DNA of 64,000 bases from Caldicellulosiruptor diazotrophicus (GCF_017347585.1 NZ_AP024480.1:1200001-1264000), one strand, 5' to 3'. Shown: positions 44,207-52,851, counted from the first letter of the stretch. Notes: generated from the letters alone by a model not told the origin. Made by a program: numbers and translations.

Positions 44207-44629
44207 TTATATAACCCTGTGACCAAGTCCTATTGCCACCTCATTTAAATGTAAAAGACCTATCCCAAAAAATATGGCAACTGCAACATGCTCTTCATAC
44301 CTTGCAATGCCAATCTTCCCACCTACATTAAGTCCAATTGCTTTTTGCATGATTTGAGATATTGCTTCTCTTGTGGCTCCTGCAACAGCGCCTTCCTCTT
44401 GATGTACCTCATTTATAACACCTTCTCTTTTTGCAGCAACAACTGATCTTTCAACAATTTTCATAACGGAGGTTATAAACTCTCCACCAAAATCTACTGC
44501 TGCACATCTAATACCTATTTTTGAAAAGTCCTCTTGAATCTTCTTTTCTTCTTGTCTATTCTGACTTAAAGCCATTAAAATAGCTACTCTTGAAACATCC
44601 TTGCTACCAAATTCTCTTCTTTCCACCAC
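44207..44629 (-). CDS. hutP: HutP-family histidine-dependent RNA-binding antiterminator
   Basis: A 140-residue protein matching HutP: SKDVSRVAILMALS, IRCAAVDFGGEFITSVMKIV, HQEEGAVAGATREAISQIM and the C-terminal GIARYEEHVAVAIFFGIGLL. Bacillus HutP binds hut leader RNA with L-histidine and Mg and prevents termination. No histidine-utilisation genes lie in this window, so the target here is unknown. It is 45 bases upstream of aroH. Confidence 0.9.
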   Translation of the reverse strand: MVERREFGSKDVSRVAILMALSQNRQEEKKIQEDFSKIGIRCAAVDFGGEFITSVMKIVERSVVAAKREGVINEVHQEEGAVAGATREAISQIMQKAIGLNVGGKIGIARYEEHVAVAIFFGIGLLHLNEVAIGLGHRVI

Positions 44630-44651
44630 TTTATATACCCCACTTTTTATT

Positions 44652-45281
44652 TTAAATTATTGGACGAACTTGTTCTGATGTTAAATGAGACATATCATTA
44701 AGAAGACTTAGCATCCTCCTTTCCCCTTTTATATCAACAATGCTCAAACTAGCATTACCAATCCAACATTTTTTATAAAAATCAAGAGGGAGGGTTAAAA
44801 GATATATGATTGAAAGTTTTACTATCCCACCGTGAGTAACAATTGCAATGTTATTATAATCTTTCTGCAAAAGCTCATCATAGAAACTTTTAACTCTTTT
44901 CATAACGACATTGAGGTTGCCTTCACCAGGAAAAATGGCTTTATCGGGATTGTCTTTCCACATCAAGTATGTGTGATAGTATTTTTTTTCGAGTTCATTA
45001 AAGCTCAATCCCTCCCATTCGCCAAAATTTATTTCATTGAGTTTTTCAGAGGTTTCAAACATAGCATAAGGATGATAAGATTTTATATAACTTGCTGTAG
45101 TATAGGCTCTTTTTAATGTACTTGAAAATATTATATCAATCTTCTCATTTTTAAGCCTCTCAGCAATCTTTTTTGCCTGTTCAATTCCAATTGAATTGAG
45201 ATCTGTGTCAATTGAACCTTGAACAAGGTTAAACCTATTCCAGTCTGTCTCGCCATGTCTTACTAAATAAATTCTTCTCAA
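44652..45281 (-). CDS. histidine phosphatase (phosphoglycerate mutase-like)
   Basis: A 209-residue member of the branch-1 histidine phosphatases. The catalytic RHG motif is in IYLVRHGETDWNRFNLVQGS, the second Arg in FSSTLKRAYTTASYI, the acid in NEINFGEWEGLSF and the second His in AIVTHGGIVKLS. Substrate cannot be given; relatives act as cobalamin-pathway phosphatases or broad phosphatases. It is six bases after the RpiR-like gene. Confidence 0.9.
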   Translation of the reverse strand: MRRIYLVRHGETDWNRFNLVQGSIDTDLNSIGIEQAKKIAERLKNEKIDIIFSSTLKRAYTTASYIKSYHPYAMFETSEKLNEINFGEWEGLSFNELEKKYYHTYLMWKDNPDKAIFPGEGNLNVVMKRVKSFYDELLQKDYNNIAIVTHGGIVKLSIIYLLTLPLDFYKKCWIGNASLSIVDIKGERRMLSLLNDMSHLTSEQVRPII

Positions 45282-45287
45282 GCTGCA

Positions 45288-46150
45288 TCACCTGTTTTCC
45301 TTTTCATAAACCTGAAACTCATCCCATATTTCTTCAAGTTTTTCAAGTGTTTTTGCAACCTCTTCTTTTTTCCTAAGACCTGTTGCAACAATTAATGCAT
45401 TGATTACACTCAAAGGGGCCACCAACGAATCAGCAAATGATACCATATCACTTCTGCAAATAAGTACATAGTCACTGTACTTGCACAGAGGTGATATTTT
45501 GCTATCTGTAAGCGAAACAATCTTAGCACCCTGTTTTTTTGCATACTGCAAAACCTTTAAAGTACGTTTTGAATACCTCGGAAAACTAATACCAACTATT
45601 AAATCATCACTTGTAATTCTAAATACCTGTTCGAAAATATCACTGATGCCACTTGTTGTAATAACCTTAACGTTATCCAAAATCATGTTCAAATAAAAAC
45701 CCAAAAAATCAGCAAGTGCTGCTGAACTTCTAATTCCAATGATGTATATCCTTTTTGCATTTACTATCTCATCCACAACCTGGTTGAAAATGTTTTCGTC
45801 TATCTGCTCTAAGGTCTGTTTTATCTTGTCCATGTCTGAGAGGAGAACACTTTTTAAAACCTCTTTTTCGTTTATTCTACTTGCAGAAAGTTCTACCCTT
45901 TGCACCGACGTAAGCTTGCTTTTCATAAGCTCTTGCAAAGCCCGTTGGAATTCAGGGTAACCTTCAAAACCAAGCCTTTCAGCAAATCTTACAACTGTTG
46001 ACTCACTCACGCCCACGAATTGCCAAGTGCAAGTGCTGTCATATATGCTGCTTTTTCCCCATGTTCTAAAATGAACTGGGCAATTTTCTTCTGCCCTTTA
46101 CTAAATTCTGGCATAAGTTCAATTATCCTGGCTTCTAAATCGTGGGTCAT
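45288..46150 (-). pseudogene. RpiR/MurR-type transcriptional regulator, frameshifted in the HTH
   Basis: The downstream frame (45288-46016, 242 residues) starts in the middle of the HTH_6 domain (VGVSESTVVRFAERLGFEGY) and has a full SIS sugar-phosphate domain (AKRIYIIGIRSSAALADFLG, DDLIVGISFPRYSKRTLKVL). An ATG at 46150 with a GGAGAA site encodes the missing N-terminus (FSKGQKKIAQFILEHGEKAA, then YMTALALGN) in another frame. The two join if one base is added near 46015-46022, giving 287 residues, the normal family length. Either a real frameshift that destroys the DNA-binding domain, or a one-base sequence error. Confidence 0.85.
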
Positions 46151-46163
46151 CTTGCATTTCTCC

Positions 46164-46328
46164 TTATGTTTGGTATATGCTTATAACAATCTTATTGTGA
46201 CTTCTTGAAAGCCCCACAATAATATTTTTGTCTTTTAAGCTTTTGTTAAGAAAGTCTATTATCTTATAGATTGGAACATTCTCTTCAAATTCCATTGAAG
46301 AGATAAGTTCAAGTCTTTCATTTTCCAT
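46164..46328 (-). CDS. YpmA-like (DUF4264) small protein
   Basis: A 54-residue frame from the ATG at 46328. The product opens MENERLELISSMEF, has YKIIDFLNKSLKDKNIIVGL and ends KIVISIYQT, closely following the DUF4264/YpmA pattern of an N-terminal strand, a helix with VDFLN, and a final beta hairpin. Function unknown. It ends 13 bases before the RpiR-like start and shares a promoter region with a perfect 18-base palindrome. Confidence 0.75.
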   Translation of the reverse strand: MENERLELISSMEFEENVPIYKIIDFLNKSLKDKNIIVGLSRSHNKIVISIYQT

Positions 46329-46373
46329 TTTTAAATCCCACATCCTATTCTTTTTTTGTTATTCTTCTTATTA

Positions 46374-46408
46374 ATTATATCACAATGCTTATGCTCTTAT
46401 AAGAGCAT
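46374..46408 (-). promoter_or_regulatory. promoter overlapped by an 18-base palindrome
   Basis: Minus-strand TATAAT (46374-46379) with a weak -35 TTATAA (46397-46402) 17 bases away. The -35 lies in the middle of the perfect palindrome ATGCTCTTATAAGAGCAT (46391-46408). This would be a good repressor site, perhaps for the RpiR-like protein encoded two genes downstream. Confidence 0.55.
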
Positions 46409-46416
46409 TTTATAAA

Positions 46417-46451
46417 GAAAAAAGGAAGAACACTATTTTTGTTCTTCCTTT
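46417..46451 (-). terminator. terminator of the carboxyltransferase operon
   Basis: On the minus strand AAAGGAAGAAC and GTTCTTCCTTT (plus arms 46441-46451 and 46421-46431) form an 11-base perfect stem followed by TTTTTTC. It begins at the oadA stop codon. Confidence 0.9.
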
Positions 46452-47842
46452 TACACAGGATAGACCTTGTTACCTTGAACAAGATCAACGTCAATCTTGT
46501 ACTTTTTTGCATACCTGAACTTGAAGAAATTCTCTGCAAGTTGAGGGAATAAACAGTAAGTTATCACATCAGTATCATTTTCAATATATTCCTTAATCTT
46601 TTCTTTTGCATTTTCAAGCTCTGGAGGAATTAAATCTGCTGGTCGACATGTTATCTCGTTTTCATCTTTCAATATTTTTCGTTTTACATCCTCATTCACA
46701 GGAGCTGGAGGTTTTCCGTACTCACCTTTAAAATATGCTTTTGTTTCTTTTGTGACAAGCTTGTATCTCTCACCTGCTAAAACGTTCAAAACAGCTTGTG
46801 TTCCAACAATTTGACTTGTGGGTGTTACAAGTGGCGGATATCCAAAATCTTTTCGAACCTCGGGTACTTCTTTTAAAACTTCATCTAATTTATCTTCCTG
46901 TCCTTGTTCCTTTAATTGAGAAATAAGATTTGATAGCATACCACCAGGTATTTGATAATGAAGAGCATTTATATCAACACTTAATACTTTCGGGTCAAGC
47001 AGTCCTTTTTTGATATACTCTTCTCTGAGTACTTTAAAATATTCACTTGCCCTGTTTATCATTTCTAAATCGAGTTTCGGAGCGTATTCTGTGTTTTCAA
47101 GTGCATACACAATTGTTTCAGTTGGCGGCTGGGAAGTGCCCAGTGCAAGCGGAGATAGAGCCGTGTCAATACCATCCACACCTGCTTCGATAGCTTTCAA
47201 ATATGTCATTGACCCAAATCCTGTGGTGTAGTGTGTGTGAAGATGAATAGGAAGTTTTACCTGCTCTTTTAACGCTTTTACAAGTTTATAAGCATCAAAT
47301 GGAGAGAGAAGCCCAGCCATGTCTTTTATACAAATTGAGTCTGCCCCAAGTTCTTCTATTTGTTTTGCTAAATTCACATAGTTTTCAATAGTATGATAAG
47401 GAGAGATAGTGTATGATATGGCAACCTGGGCATGTCCTTTTTCTTTTTTTGTTGCTTTTAGAGCTATTTCAATATTCCGAATGTCGTTGAGCGCATCAAA
47501 TATTCTTATAACATCAATGCCATAGTATATAGCCTTTTTTACAAACTCTTCAACAACATCATCAGCGTAGTGCCTGTAACCAACAAGATTTTGTCCTCTA
47601 AGAAGCATCTGGAGCTTAGTTTTTTTAAAAGCGGCTTTCAGCTTTTTTAATCTTTCCCATGGGTCTTCATTGAAAAACCTCAAACACGCATCAAATGTAG
47701 CCCCGCCCCAGCACTCAACCGAATAGTAGCCAACTTGGTCAAGCACAGGAGCAATCTCAATCATCTGTTCAGTTGTCATGCGGGTTGCAATAAGTGACTG
47801 ATGAGCATCTCTGAGTATTGTTTCTGTTATTTTTACCCCCAT
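46451..47842 (-). CDS. oadA: carboxyltransferase acting on pyruvate/oxaloacetate (OadA/PycB, transcarboxylase 5S-like)
   Basis: A 463-residue TIM-barrel subunit that moves CO2 between biotin and pyruvate. Motifs: ITETILRDAHQSLIATRMTT, ECWGGATFDACLRFFNEDPW, LLRGQNLVGYRHYADDVVEE, ICIKDMAGLLSPFDAYKLVK (metal and biotin site) and HLHTHYTTGFGSMTYLKAIE (metal His pair). The post-barrel domain carries VTPTSQIVGTQAVLNVLAGE. There is no fused biotin domain at the C-terminus; that is a separate gene (47871). It is the last gene of mmdA-(small)-biotin carrier-oadA. Confidence 0.95.
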   Translation of the reverse strand: MGVKITETILRDAHQSLIATRMTTEQMIEIAPVLDQVGYYSVECWGGATFDACLRFFNEDPWERLKKLKAAFKKTKLQMLLRGQNLVGYRHYADDVVEEFVKKAIYYGIDVIRIFDALNDIRNIEIALKATKKEKGHAQVAISYTISPYHTIENYVNLAKQIEELGADSICIKDMAGLLSPFDAYKLVKALKEQVKLPIHLHTHYTTGFGSMTYLKAIEAGVDGIDTALSPLALGTSQPPTETIVYALENTEYAPKLDLEMINRASEYFKVLREEYIKKGLLDPKVLSVDINALHYQIPGGMLSNLISQLKEQGQEDKLDEVLKEVPEVRKDFGYPPLVTPTSQIVGTQAVLNVLAGERYKLVTKETKAYFKGEYGKPPAPVNEDVKRKILKDENEITCRPADLIPPELENAKEKIKEYIENDTDVITYCLFPQLAENFFKFRYAKKYKIDVDLVQGNKVYPV

Positions 47843-47870
47843 TATTTTTAAAACCTCCAGAAAATTTTTC

Positions 47871-48272
47871 TTACTCTATTTCAAACAACAAATCTCCTTT
47901 TGCTACCTTCTGTCCTTCCTTTACATGTATTTTTTTTATTTTTCCATTTACCGGTGCAGTTATTTCATTTTCCATTTTCATGGCTTCAAGAATCAAAACA
48001 GGTTCACTTGCATCCACAACATCGCCTTCACTTTTCAGCAGCCTTACAATAGTACCCGGAAGCTGGGCAACAACCGAATTTTTATCAGAAGAAGGTACAG
48101 AACTTTGTTTTACTTTATCCTCATATCTTTCCTGTTTTGGTTCAAAATGGCTAATCTTAGGCCTTGGTACAACAGGAGTAGCATTTTCAACTCTTATCTC
48201 TTCCACTTCTACAACAAATTCTTGGCTATTTATCTTTACCTTGAACTTTCTCATCACAAGCTTTACCTCCAT
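47871..48272 (-). CDS. biotin carboxyl carrier protein
   Basis: The biotin attachment motif EAMKMENEI is present in the C-terminal 70 residues (AQLPGTIVRLLKSEGDVVDA, then EPVLILEAMKMENEITAPVN), after a Pro/Lys-rich linker and an N-terminal segment. The frame begins at 48272 (133 residues), but that ATG overlaps the GGAGG ribosome site; GTG at 48257 or ATG at 48254 (MRKFKVKINSQEF) is more likely. It corresponds to the 1.3S subunit of transcarboxylase or the carrier of decarboxylases. Confidence 0.93.
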   Translation of the reverse strand: MEVKLVMRKFKVKINSQEFVVEVEEIRVENATPVVPRPKISHFEPKQERYEDKVKQSSVPSSDKNSVVAQLPGTIVRLLKSEGDVVDASEPVLILEAMKMENEITAPVNGKIKKIHVKEGQKVAKGDLLFEIE

Positions 48273-48454
48273 CTATAAAACATCTGTGACTGATTGAGTA
48301 TCATTTCTCTTGCACCTTTGACCCACTTGTTTTGCTGTTTAGTTATGTTGGTAATTTTATATTGACCTTCACCTATTACAATGTGCAGACATGCACAAAT
48401 ACAAGCAAGCTCTTCTTTGGTAATAGTTGAAATAGTGCTGACCTGAGCATACAT
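48263..48454 (-). CDS. small AccE-like subunit of the carboxylase complex
   Basis: A 63-residue protein with ITKEELACICACLHIVIGEG and, after a short polar stretch, NKWVKGAREMI. The EELA...A...W...R spacing recalls the epsilon subunit of actinobacterial acyl-CoA carboxylases and small helical subunits found in clostridial decarboxylase operons. Which one it is cannot be settled by eye. It is encoded between mmdA and the biotin carrier, overlapping the latter's open frame slightly, so a structural role in the complex is likely. Confidence 0.65.
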   Translation of the reverse strand: MYAQVSTISTITKEELACICACLHIVIGEGQYKITNITKQQNKWVKGAREMILNQSQMFYRWR

Positions 48455-48491
48455 TTTAAAACACTCTCCTTTATTTCAATAAAAATACATT

Positions 48492-50036
48492 TTACAATGG
48501 AATATTACCATGCTTTTTTGGTGGTCTTTGTTCTCTTTTTGTAATAGAAATTTTGAGCGCTTCAATAATTTTATTACGAGTAAACTGAGGTTCAATCACA
48601 TCGTCAACATACCCTCGAGAAGCTGCAATGTATGGATTTGCAAACTTTTGAGTATACTCTTCTATCCTTCTTTTTCTTTCTTCTTCGGGATTTTTAGCGC
48701 TTTGTATCTCTTTTCTAAATATAATATTTGCAGCGCCATCTGGTCCCATAACAGCTATCTCGGCAGTTGGCCATGCAAACACAAAGTCTGCACCAATGTG
48801 TTTGCTGCTCATTGCAATGTAAGCCCCACCATATGCTTTTCTCAAAATTACATTTATCTTTGGAACTGTTGCCTCTGAGTATGCATACAAAACCTTAGCT
48901 CCATGACGAATTATTCCATTGTGCTCTTGGTTAACACCTGGCAAAAATCCAGGCACGTCTGTAAATGTTATTATGGGAATATTAAAAGCATCACAAAATC
49001 TTACAAATCGTGCTATCTTGTCAGACGAATCATAATCAAGTACTCCAGCGTTCACTTTAGGTTGATTTGCAACTATTCCTACACTATAGCCCCCTATTCT
49101 GCCAAATCCTACTACAGCATTTTGAGCAAAATAAGGTTGTACTTCTAAAAATTCTTGGTTGTCTACTACTTTGTAAATTATTTCTTTTACATCATAAGCT
49201 TTGTTTGGCTCTTGCGGGATTATACCTTCGAGTTCAGGGACAAGTCTCTTTTCTGAATCAGATGATATTATAAAAGGTGGGTCTTCCATATTATTTGAGG
49301 GTATAAATGACAATAAATACTTTATCATGTCAAGTAGGTGATACTCATCCTCTGCAATAAAATGAGCAACTCCACTTTTTGAACTGTGAGTGTAAGCACC
49401 ACCAAGCTCTTCAAATGATATCTCTTCTCCAGTTACCGCTTTTATAACCTGAGGTCCTGTAACAAACATTTGGCTGGTTTTGTCCACCATAAAAATAAAA
49501 TCCATAATAGCAGGAGAGTATACAGCTCCACCTGCACAAGGTCCCATGATAGCTGCAATTTGTGGAATTACACCTGATGCCATGGTATTTCTATAGAAGA
49601 TTTCACCATACCCAGCTAATGCATCAACACCTTCTTGAATTCTTGCACCACCAGAATCATTTATACCTATCACCGGGCAACCATATTTTAATGCTAAGTC
49701 CATGACTTTACAAATCTTCTTTGCATGCATCTCCCCAAGTGAACCGCCTATTGAAGTAAAATCTTGAGCATAAACAAAAACTTTTCTGCCATTGATTGTT
49801 CCATAACCTGTTACAACACCATCACAGGGGACAAATGTATCATTCATATCAAATTCTTGACATCTGTGTTCAACAAACATATCTATTTCATTGAAACTAC
49901 CAGGATCAAGTAAATATTCTATCCTCTCTCTGCAGGTAAGTTTTTTGCTATCATGCTGTTTCTTTATTTTATCTTCTCCACCAAGCTTTAGTATCCTTTC
50001 TCTTTTTTGTTTTAGCTCTTTGAGCTTGTCTGTCAT
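48492..50036 (-). CDS. mmdA: acyl-CoA carboxyltransferase subunit (MmdA/PccB, transcarboxylase 12S-like)
   Basis: A 514-residue crotonase-fold carboxyltransferase that exchanges CO2 between biotin and an acyl-CoA, most likely methylmalonyl/propionyl-CoA. Motifs: DPGSFNEIDMFVEHRCQEF, YAQDFTSIGGSLGEMHAKKI, GINDSGGARIQEGVDALAGY, GPCAGGAVYSPAIMDFIFMV and, in the second half, FTDVPGFLPGVNQEHNGIIR and AYGGAYIAMSSKHIGADF. A GAGGAGG site precedes the ATG. It is the first gene of the operon, with a TATAAT and a 17-base dyad upstream. Confidence 0.95.
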   Translation of the reverse strand: MTDKLKELKQKRERILKLGGEDKIKKQHDSKKLTCRERIEYLLDPGSFNEIDMFVEHRCQEFDMNDTFVPCDGVVTGYGTINGRKVFVYAQDFTSIGGSLGEMHAKKICKVMDLALKYGCPVIGINDSGGARIQEGVDALAGYGEIFYRNTMASGVIPQIAAIMGPCAGGAVYSPAIMDFIFMVDKTSQMFVTGPQVIKAVTGEEISFEELGGAYTHSSKSGVAHFIAEDEYHLLDMIKYLLSFIPSNNMEDPPFIISSDSEKRLVPELEGIIPQEPNKAYDVKEIIYKVVDNQEFLEVQPYFAQNAVVGFGRIGGYSVGIVANQPKVNAGVLDYDSSDKIARFVRFCDAFNIPIITFTDVPGFLPGVNQEHNGIIRHGAKVLYAYSEATVPKINVILRKAYGGAYIAMSSKHIGADFVFAWPTAEIAVMGPDGAANIIFRKEIQSAKNPEEERKRRIEEYTQKFANPYIAASRGYVDDVIEPQFTRNKIIEALKISITKREQRPPKKHGNIPL

Positions 50037-50072
50037 TAAAAATCCTCCTCAAAGGTGATTTATCATGTAGTA

Positions 50073-50098
50073 TTAATATCTGGTATTAATATATTATA
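50073..50098 (-). promoter_or_regulatory. -10 element and FapR-like dyad before mmdA
   Basis: Minus-strand TATAAT at 50093-50098 (no convincing -35), followed directly by TTAATACCAGATATTAA (50073-50089), a near-palindrome that also reads as two ATATTAATAC repeats. It agrees with the FapR operator core TTAGTACCTAGTACTAA at 12 of 17 positions. A repressor here would lie on the start site. Identification as FapR is tentative. Confidence 0.4.
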
Positions 50099-50159
50099 CT
50101 AGTTTCTATTTTATAACATCTAAGCATTTTTAGCAAGAAAAATTTGAAAAATAAAATAA

Positions 50160-50203
50160 GGGTGTGGACTTTAAGAAGCTACTATTTTAAGAGGCCCACA
50201 CCC
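50160..50203 (-). terminator. terminator after speE-speB
   Basis: GGGTGTGG (50160-50167) and CCACACCC (50196-50203) form an eight-base stem around a 28-base loop. On the minus strand it is followed by TTATTTTATTTTT. It lies about 35 bases past the speB stop. Confidence 0.8.
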
Positions 50204-50238
50204 TTTTATTATTTAAAACGCATATATCTTTAAACTTT

Positions 50239-51099
50239 TTATCCATCAATCATTAATATAAGCTCTCTAACTATCTTTGCAGCAAGTAGTGCTGTTCTAT
50301 CAGAGATATCATAATATGGAGAAACTTCAACTATATCTACCCCTATTATGTTAAGATCTTTTAATTTAAATAAAGTATCAAAAAGGTCTGAAGGTAAAAT
50401 TCCACCTGGTTCAGGTGTTCCTGTACCAGGAGCAAAAGCTGGGTCAAAAACATCTATATCTATTGATAAGTATACCTTTTTGCCTTTTAAATTTTTCATT
50501 ACTTCATCAATCTTATCCCATTTGTCAACAAAATAGAGATTGCTATTCTTTTTCGCAAATTCAATTTCTTCTTTAGACCCAGACCTTATACCGAATTGGT
50601 ATACATTCTTAAAACCTATTACCTCACCCACTCTTCTCATGACAGTGGCATGTGAAAACTTTTCACCAAGATACTCCTCTCTCATATCAGCATGAGCATC
50701 AAAGTGAAGCACATAAAATTCCTCTTTATTTGAGTTTGCTGCCGCCTTTACGATAGGAAAGGTAATTAAATGTTCACCGCCTAGAAAAATAGGTACTTTT
50801 TTCTCTTCAAACAGCTTATAAGCAAACTGATATATAGTTTCAATACTTCTTTCAATATTTCCGAAAGGAAGTTCCAAATCACCCATATCACAAAAAGTCT
50901 TGTCATACAGGCTTTTATCTTGATAAACAGAATACTCTTCAAGTTCTAATGAGACTTCCCTTATCTTTATAGGAGCAAAACGTGAACCTGGTTTAAAGCT
51001 TACTGTAAAATCCATAGGAATTCCTGCTAAAACTATGAGGCTATCTTCGTACTTCTCTGAAGCACATAGGAAAAAGGGTTTGTAGAGATTAAAGCCCAT
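50239..51099 (-). CDS. speB: agmatinase
   Basis: Manganese enzyme splitting agmatine to putrescine and urea. The 286-residue sequence carries the ureohydrolase metal motifs GGEHLITFPIV, HFDAHADMREEYLGEKFSHA and SIDIDVFDPAFAPGTGTPEP followed by GG. It lies 17 bases downstream of speE, so putrescine supply and spermidine synthesis are co-expressed. Confidence 0.95.
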   Translation of the reverse strand: MGFNLYKPFFLCASEKYEDSLIVLAGIPMDFTVSFKPGSRFAPIKIREVSLELEEYSVYQDKSLYDKTFCDMGDLELPFGNIERSIETIYQFAYKLFEEKKVPIFLGGEHLITFPIVKAAANSNKEEFYVLHFDAHADMREEYLGEKFSHATVMRRVGEVIGFKNVYQFGIRSGSKEEIEFAKKNSNLYFVDKWDKIDEVMKNLKGKKVYLSIDIDVFDPAFAPGTGTPEPGGILPSDLFDTLFKLKDLNIIGVDIVEVSPYYDISDRTALLAAKIVRELILMIDG

Positions 51100-51116
51100 T
51101 CATTTTAACTCCTTTT

Positions 51117-51953
51117 TTACTTTATAATTTCCTGTACAAAAGTTGGGAGTGCAAATAGAGCTTTGTGTAATTCTGGATTATAATACTTTGTATCAATCCT
51201 TTTTATCTTTGAAATATCAACCTCAAGCGGATCATACTTCTTTGAACCAAGAGTAAAACTCCAAAGTCCACTCGGATATGTTGGAATAAACCCAAGATAA
51301 AGTCTTGTTATAGGGAAAATGGACTTCACTGCGTGAAATACATTCTTTATCAGGTCCTGATCATAAAAAGGTGACTCAGTCTGCGCAACAAAAAGTCCAT
51401 CTTCTTTTAAGCATTCAAACACTGCCTTATAAAAACTATCTTGGAAAAGTCCTACTGCAGGACCAACAGGGTCTGTTGAATCTACAATTATAACATCAAA
51501 CATATTTTTGTTCTCTGACACAAATTTTATTCCGTCAGTTATAACAACCTCTGCCCTTTCATCATCAAGTGCACAACTTATCTCAGGAAGGTATTTTTTG
51601 CTTGCTTCTATAACTTCTCTATCAATCTCGATTAAATATGCCTTTTCAACCTCGTCATGTTTGAGAATTTCTCTGATAACGCCTCCGTCTCCGCCACCTA
51701 TAACAGCAACTTTTTTGGGATTTGGATGGGTGAATAAAGGAACATGAGAAATTAACTCATGGTAACAAAACTCATCTGCAATTGTTGTCTGAACAGCACC
51801 GTCTAATACAAGCATTCTTCCAAACTGTTTTGTTTCAAGTATTGCTAAGTCTTGGTATTGAGTCTTTGCAGTATAAATAGTTTTTGTTATTTTGCATGTA
51901 AATCCCAAGTCAGGAGTCTGCTGCTCAGTAAACCAAAGTTCCATCTCAGCCAA
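51117..51953 (-). CDS. speE: spermidine synthase
   Basis: Transfers an aminopropyl group from decarboxylated SAM to putrescine. The 278-residue protein shows [56 protein letters not shown] (SAM site) and [20 protein letters not shown] (catalytic Asp). A GGAGG site lies ten bases before the TTG at 51953; the ATG three codons later is an alternative. Its by-product methylthioadenosine is handled by MtnP at 4904. Confidence 0.96.
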   Translation of the reverse strand: MAEMELWFTEQQTPDLGFTCKITKTIYTAKTQYQDLAILETKQFGRMLVLDGAVQTTIADEFCYHELISHVPLFTHPNPKKVAVIGGGDGGVIREILKHDEVEKAYLIEIDREVIEASKKYLPEISCALDDERAEVVITDGIKFVSENKNMFDVIIVDSTDPVGPAVGLFQDSFYKAVFECLKEDGLFVAQTESPFYDQDLIKNVFHAVKSIFPITRLYLGFIPTYPSGLWSFTLGSKKYDPLEVDISKIKRIDTKYYNPELHKALFALPTFVQEIIK

Positions 51954-51996
51954 TTTCTATTTACCTCCTTGCCGAAAACTTTAAACAACAGTGAAT

Positions 51997-52025
51997 ATAT
52001 TACAATATCCAATAAACAAATTCAA
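51997..52025 (-). promoter_or_regulatory. promoter of speE-speB
   Basis: Minus-strand TTGAAT (52020-52025), 17 bases and TAATAT (51997-52002), about 45 bases before the speE start. Confidence 0.65.
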
Positions 52026-52029
52026 GTTT

Positions 52030-52851
52030 TTAATTTTTTCGCCCTAACATATCTATAAAATTTAAAAACGTATTTTTTTCAATAATCCTTGAAAATGAAA
52101 TGTGTTCAGATAAAATATTGAGTCCAAAGACAGCTATAAATACCATCCATATCAAAACTGAATTGTATGTCTCTGAATAACTATTTGTCAAAAACAAAAA
52201 GAACAAATACCCTATTACGTTAGAACCTGCATCTCCAAGCATGTATAATTCCCTCAAATCACCTATAAAAAACGGAATGGTCAAAGTTAAAAACAAAATT
52301 GCTGTACTATCTAAATGAATAAAAAAGCTTAGTAAAACAACAAATATCCATAACACTTTTATGCATCTGCCAGGTCGAATGTCAAATAAGTTAAAGAGAT
52401 TAACACAAAGAGAACCAAAAATAGCATCAAAAACTGCCTGTGCTACTTCTTTGTGTAAAATCATACTTGAGATAAAAATCACAGAAGGTATTGATATCAT
52501 CTTTAAAAGTCCAGTTGAAAATTCTCCGTTTTTTATAAATCTTATAATATGTCCTTTGAAACCCTTACTTTTATTGTCTCCAAAAATGTCATCCAAAAAA
52601 CCTATAAAAGATATGCACCACATCGAAACAGCCAAAATTAACCATTTTATCCCTAAGGTATAAAAAAATATCTTCAATAAATATATAACCCAGACCAGTG
52701 ACAAAACAATTCCCATACAGCAAGGAATTTTCTCGCCTCTAAAATTCTCTTTCAATAAAATGTTGTATTTCTTAAGATATAAAGTGAAAAAAAACAGCAT
52801 TACTATTTCAAGTCCACAAAAAATCAAATAATCCTTTACCAGATTTTTCAT
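52030..52851 (-). CDS. MraY-like glycosyl-1-phosphate transferase family membrane protein
   Basis: About 273 residues with eight or more hydrophobic segments. FIGFLDDIFGDNKSKGFKGH matches the DD motif region of MraY/WecA enzymes, NLFDIRPGRCIK the NLxDxxPG motif and YMLGDAGSNVIGYLFFLFL the LGDxGS motif. Such enzymes move a phospho-sugar from a nucleotide to undecaprenyl phosphate; the substrate here is unknown. The ATG at 52851 overlaps the stop of the glycosyltransferase gene (ATGA). It is the last gene of the SteA-SteB-GT2 group. Confidence 0.8.
   Translation of the reverse strand: MKNLVKDYLIFCGLEIVMLFFFTLYLKKYNILLKENFRGEKIPCCMGIVLSLVWVIYLLKIFFYTLGIKWLILAVSMWCISFIGFLDDIFGDNKSKGFKGHIIRFIKNGEFSTGLLKMISIPSVIFISSMILHKEVAQAVFDAIFGSLCVNLFNLFDIRPGRCIKVLWIFVVLLSFFIHLDSTAILFLTLTIPFFIGDLRELYMLGDAGSNVIGYLFFLFLTNSYSETYNSVLIWMVFIAVFGLNILSEHISFSRIIEKNTFLNFIDMLGRKN

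Noticed and set aside
47818-48297. Plus-strand open frame of 159 codons
   Set aside because: Antisense to the biotin carrier gene, whose EAMKMENEI motif and operon context are certain.
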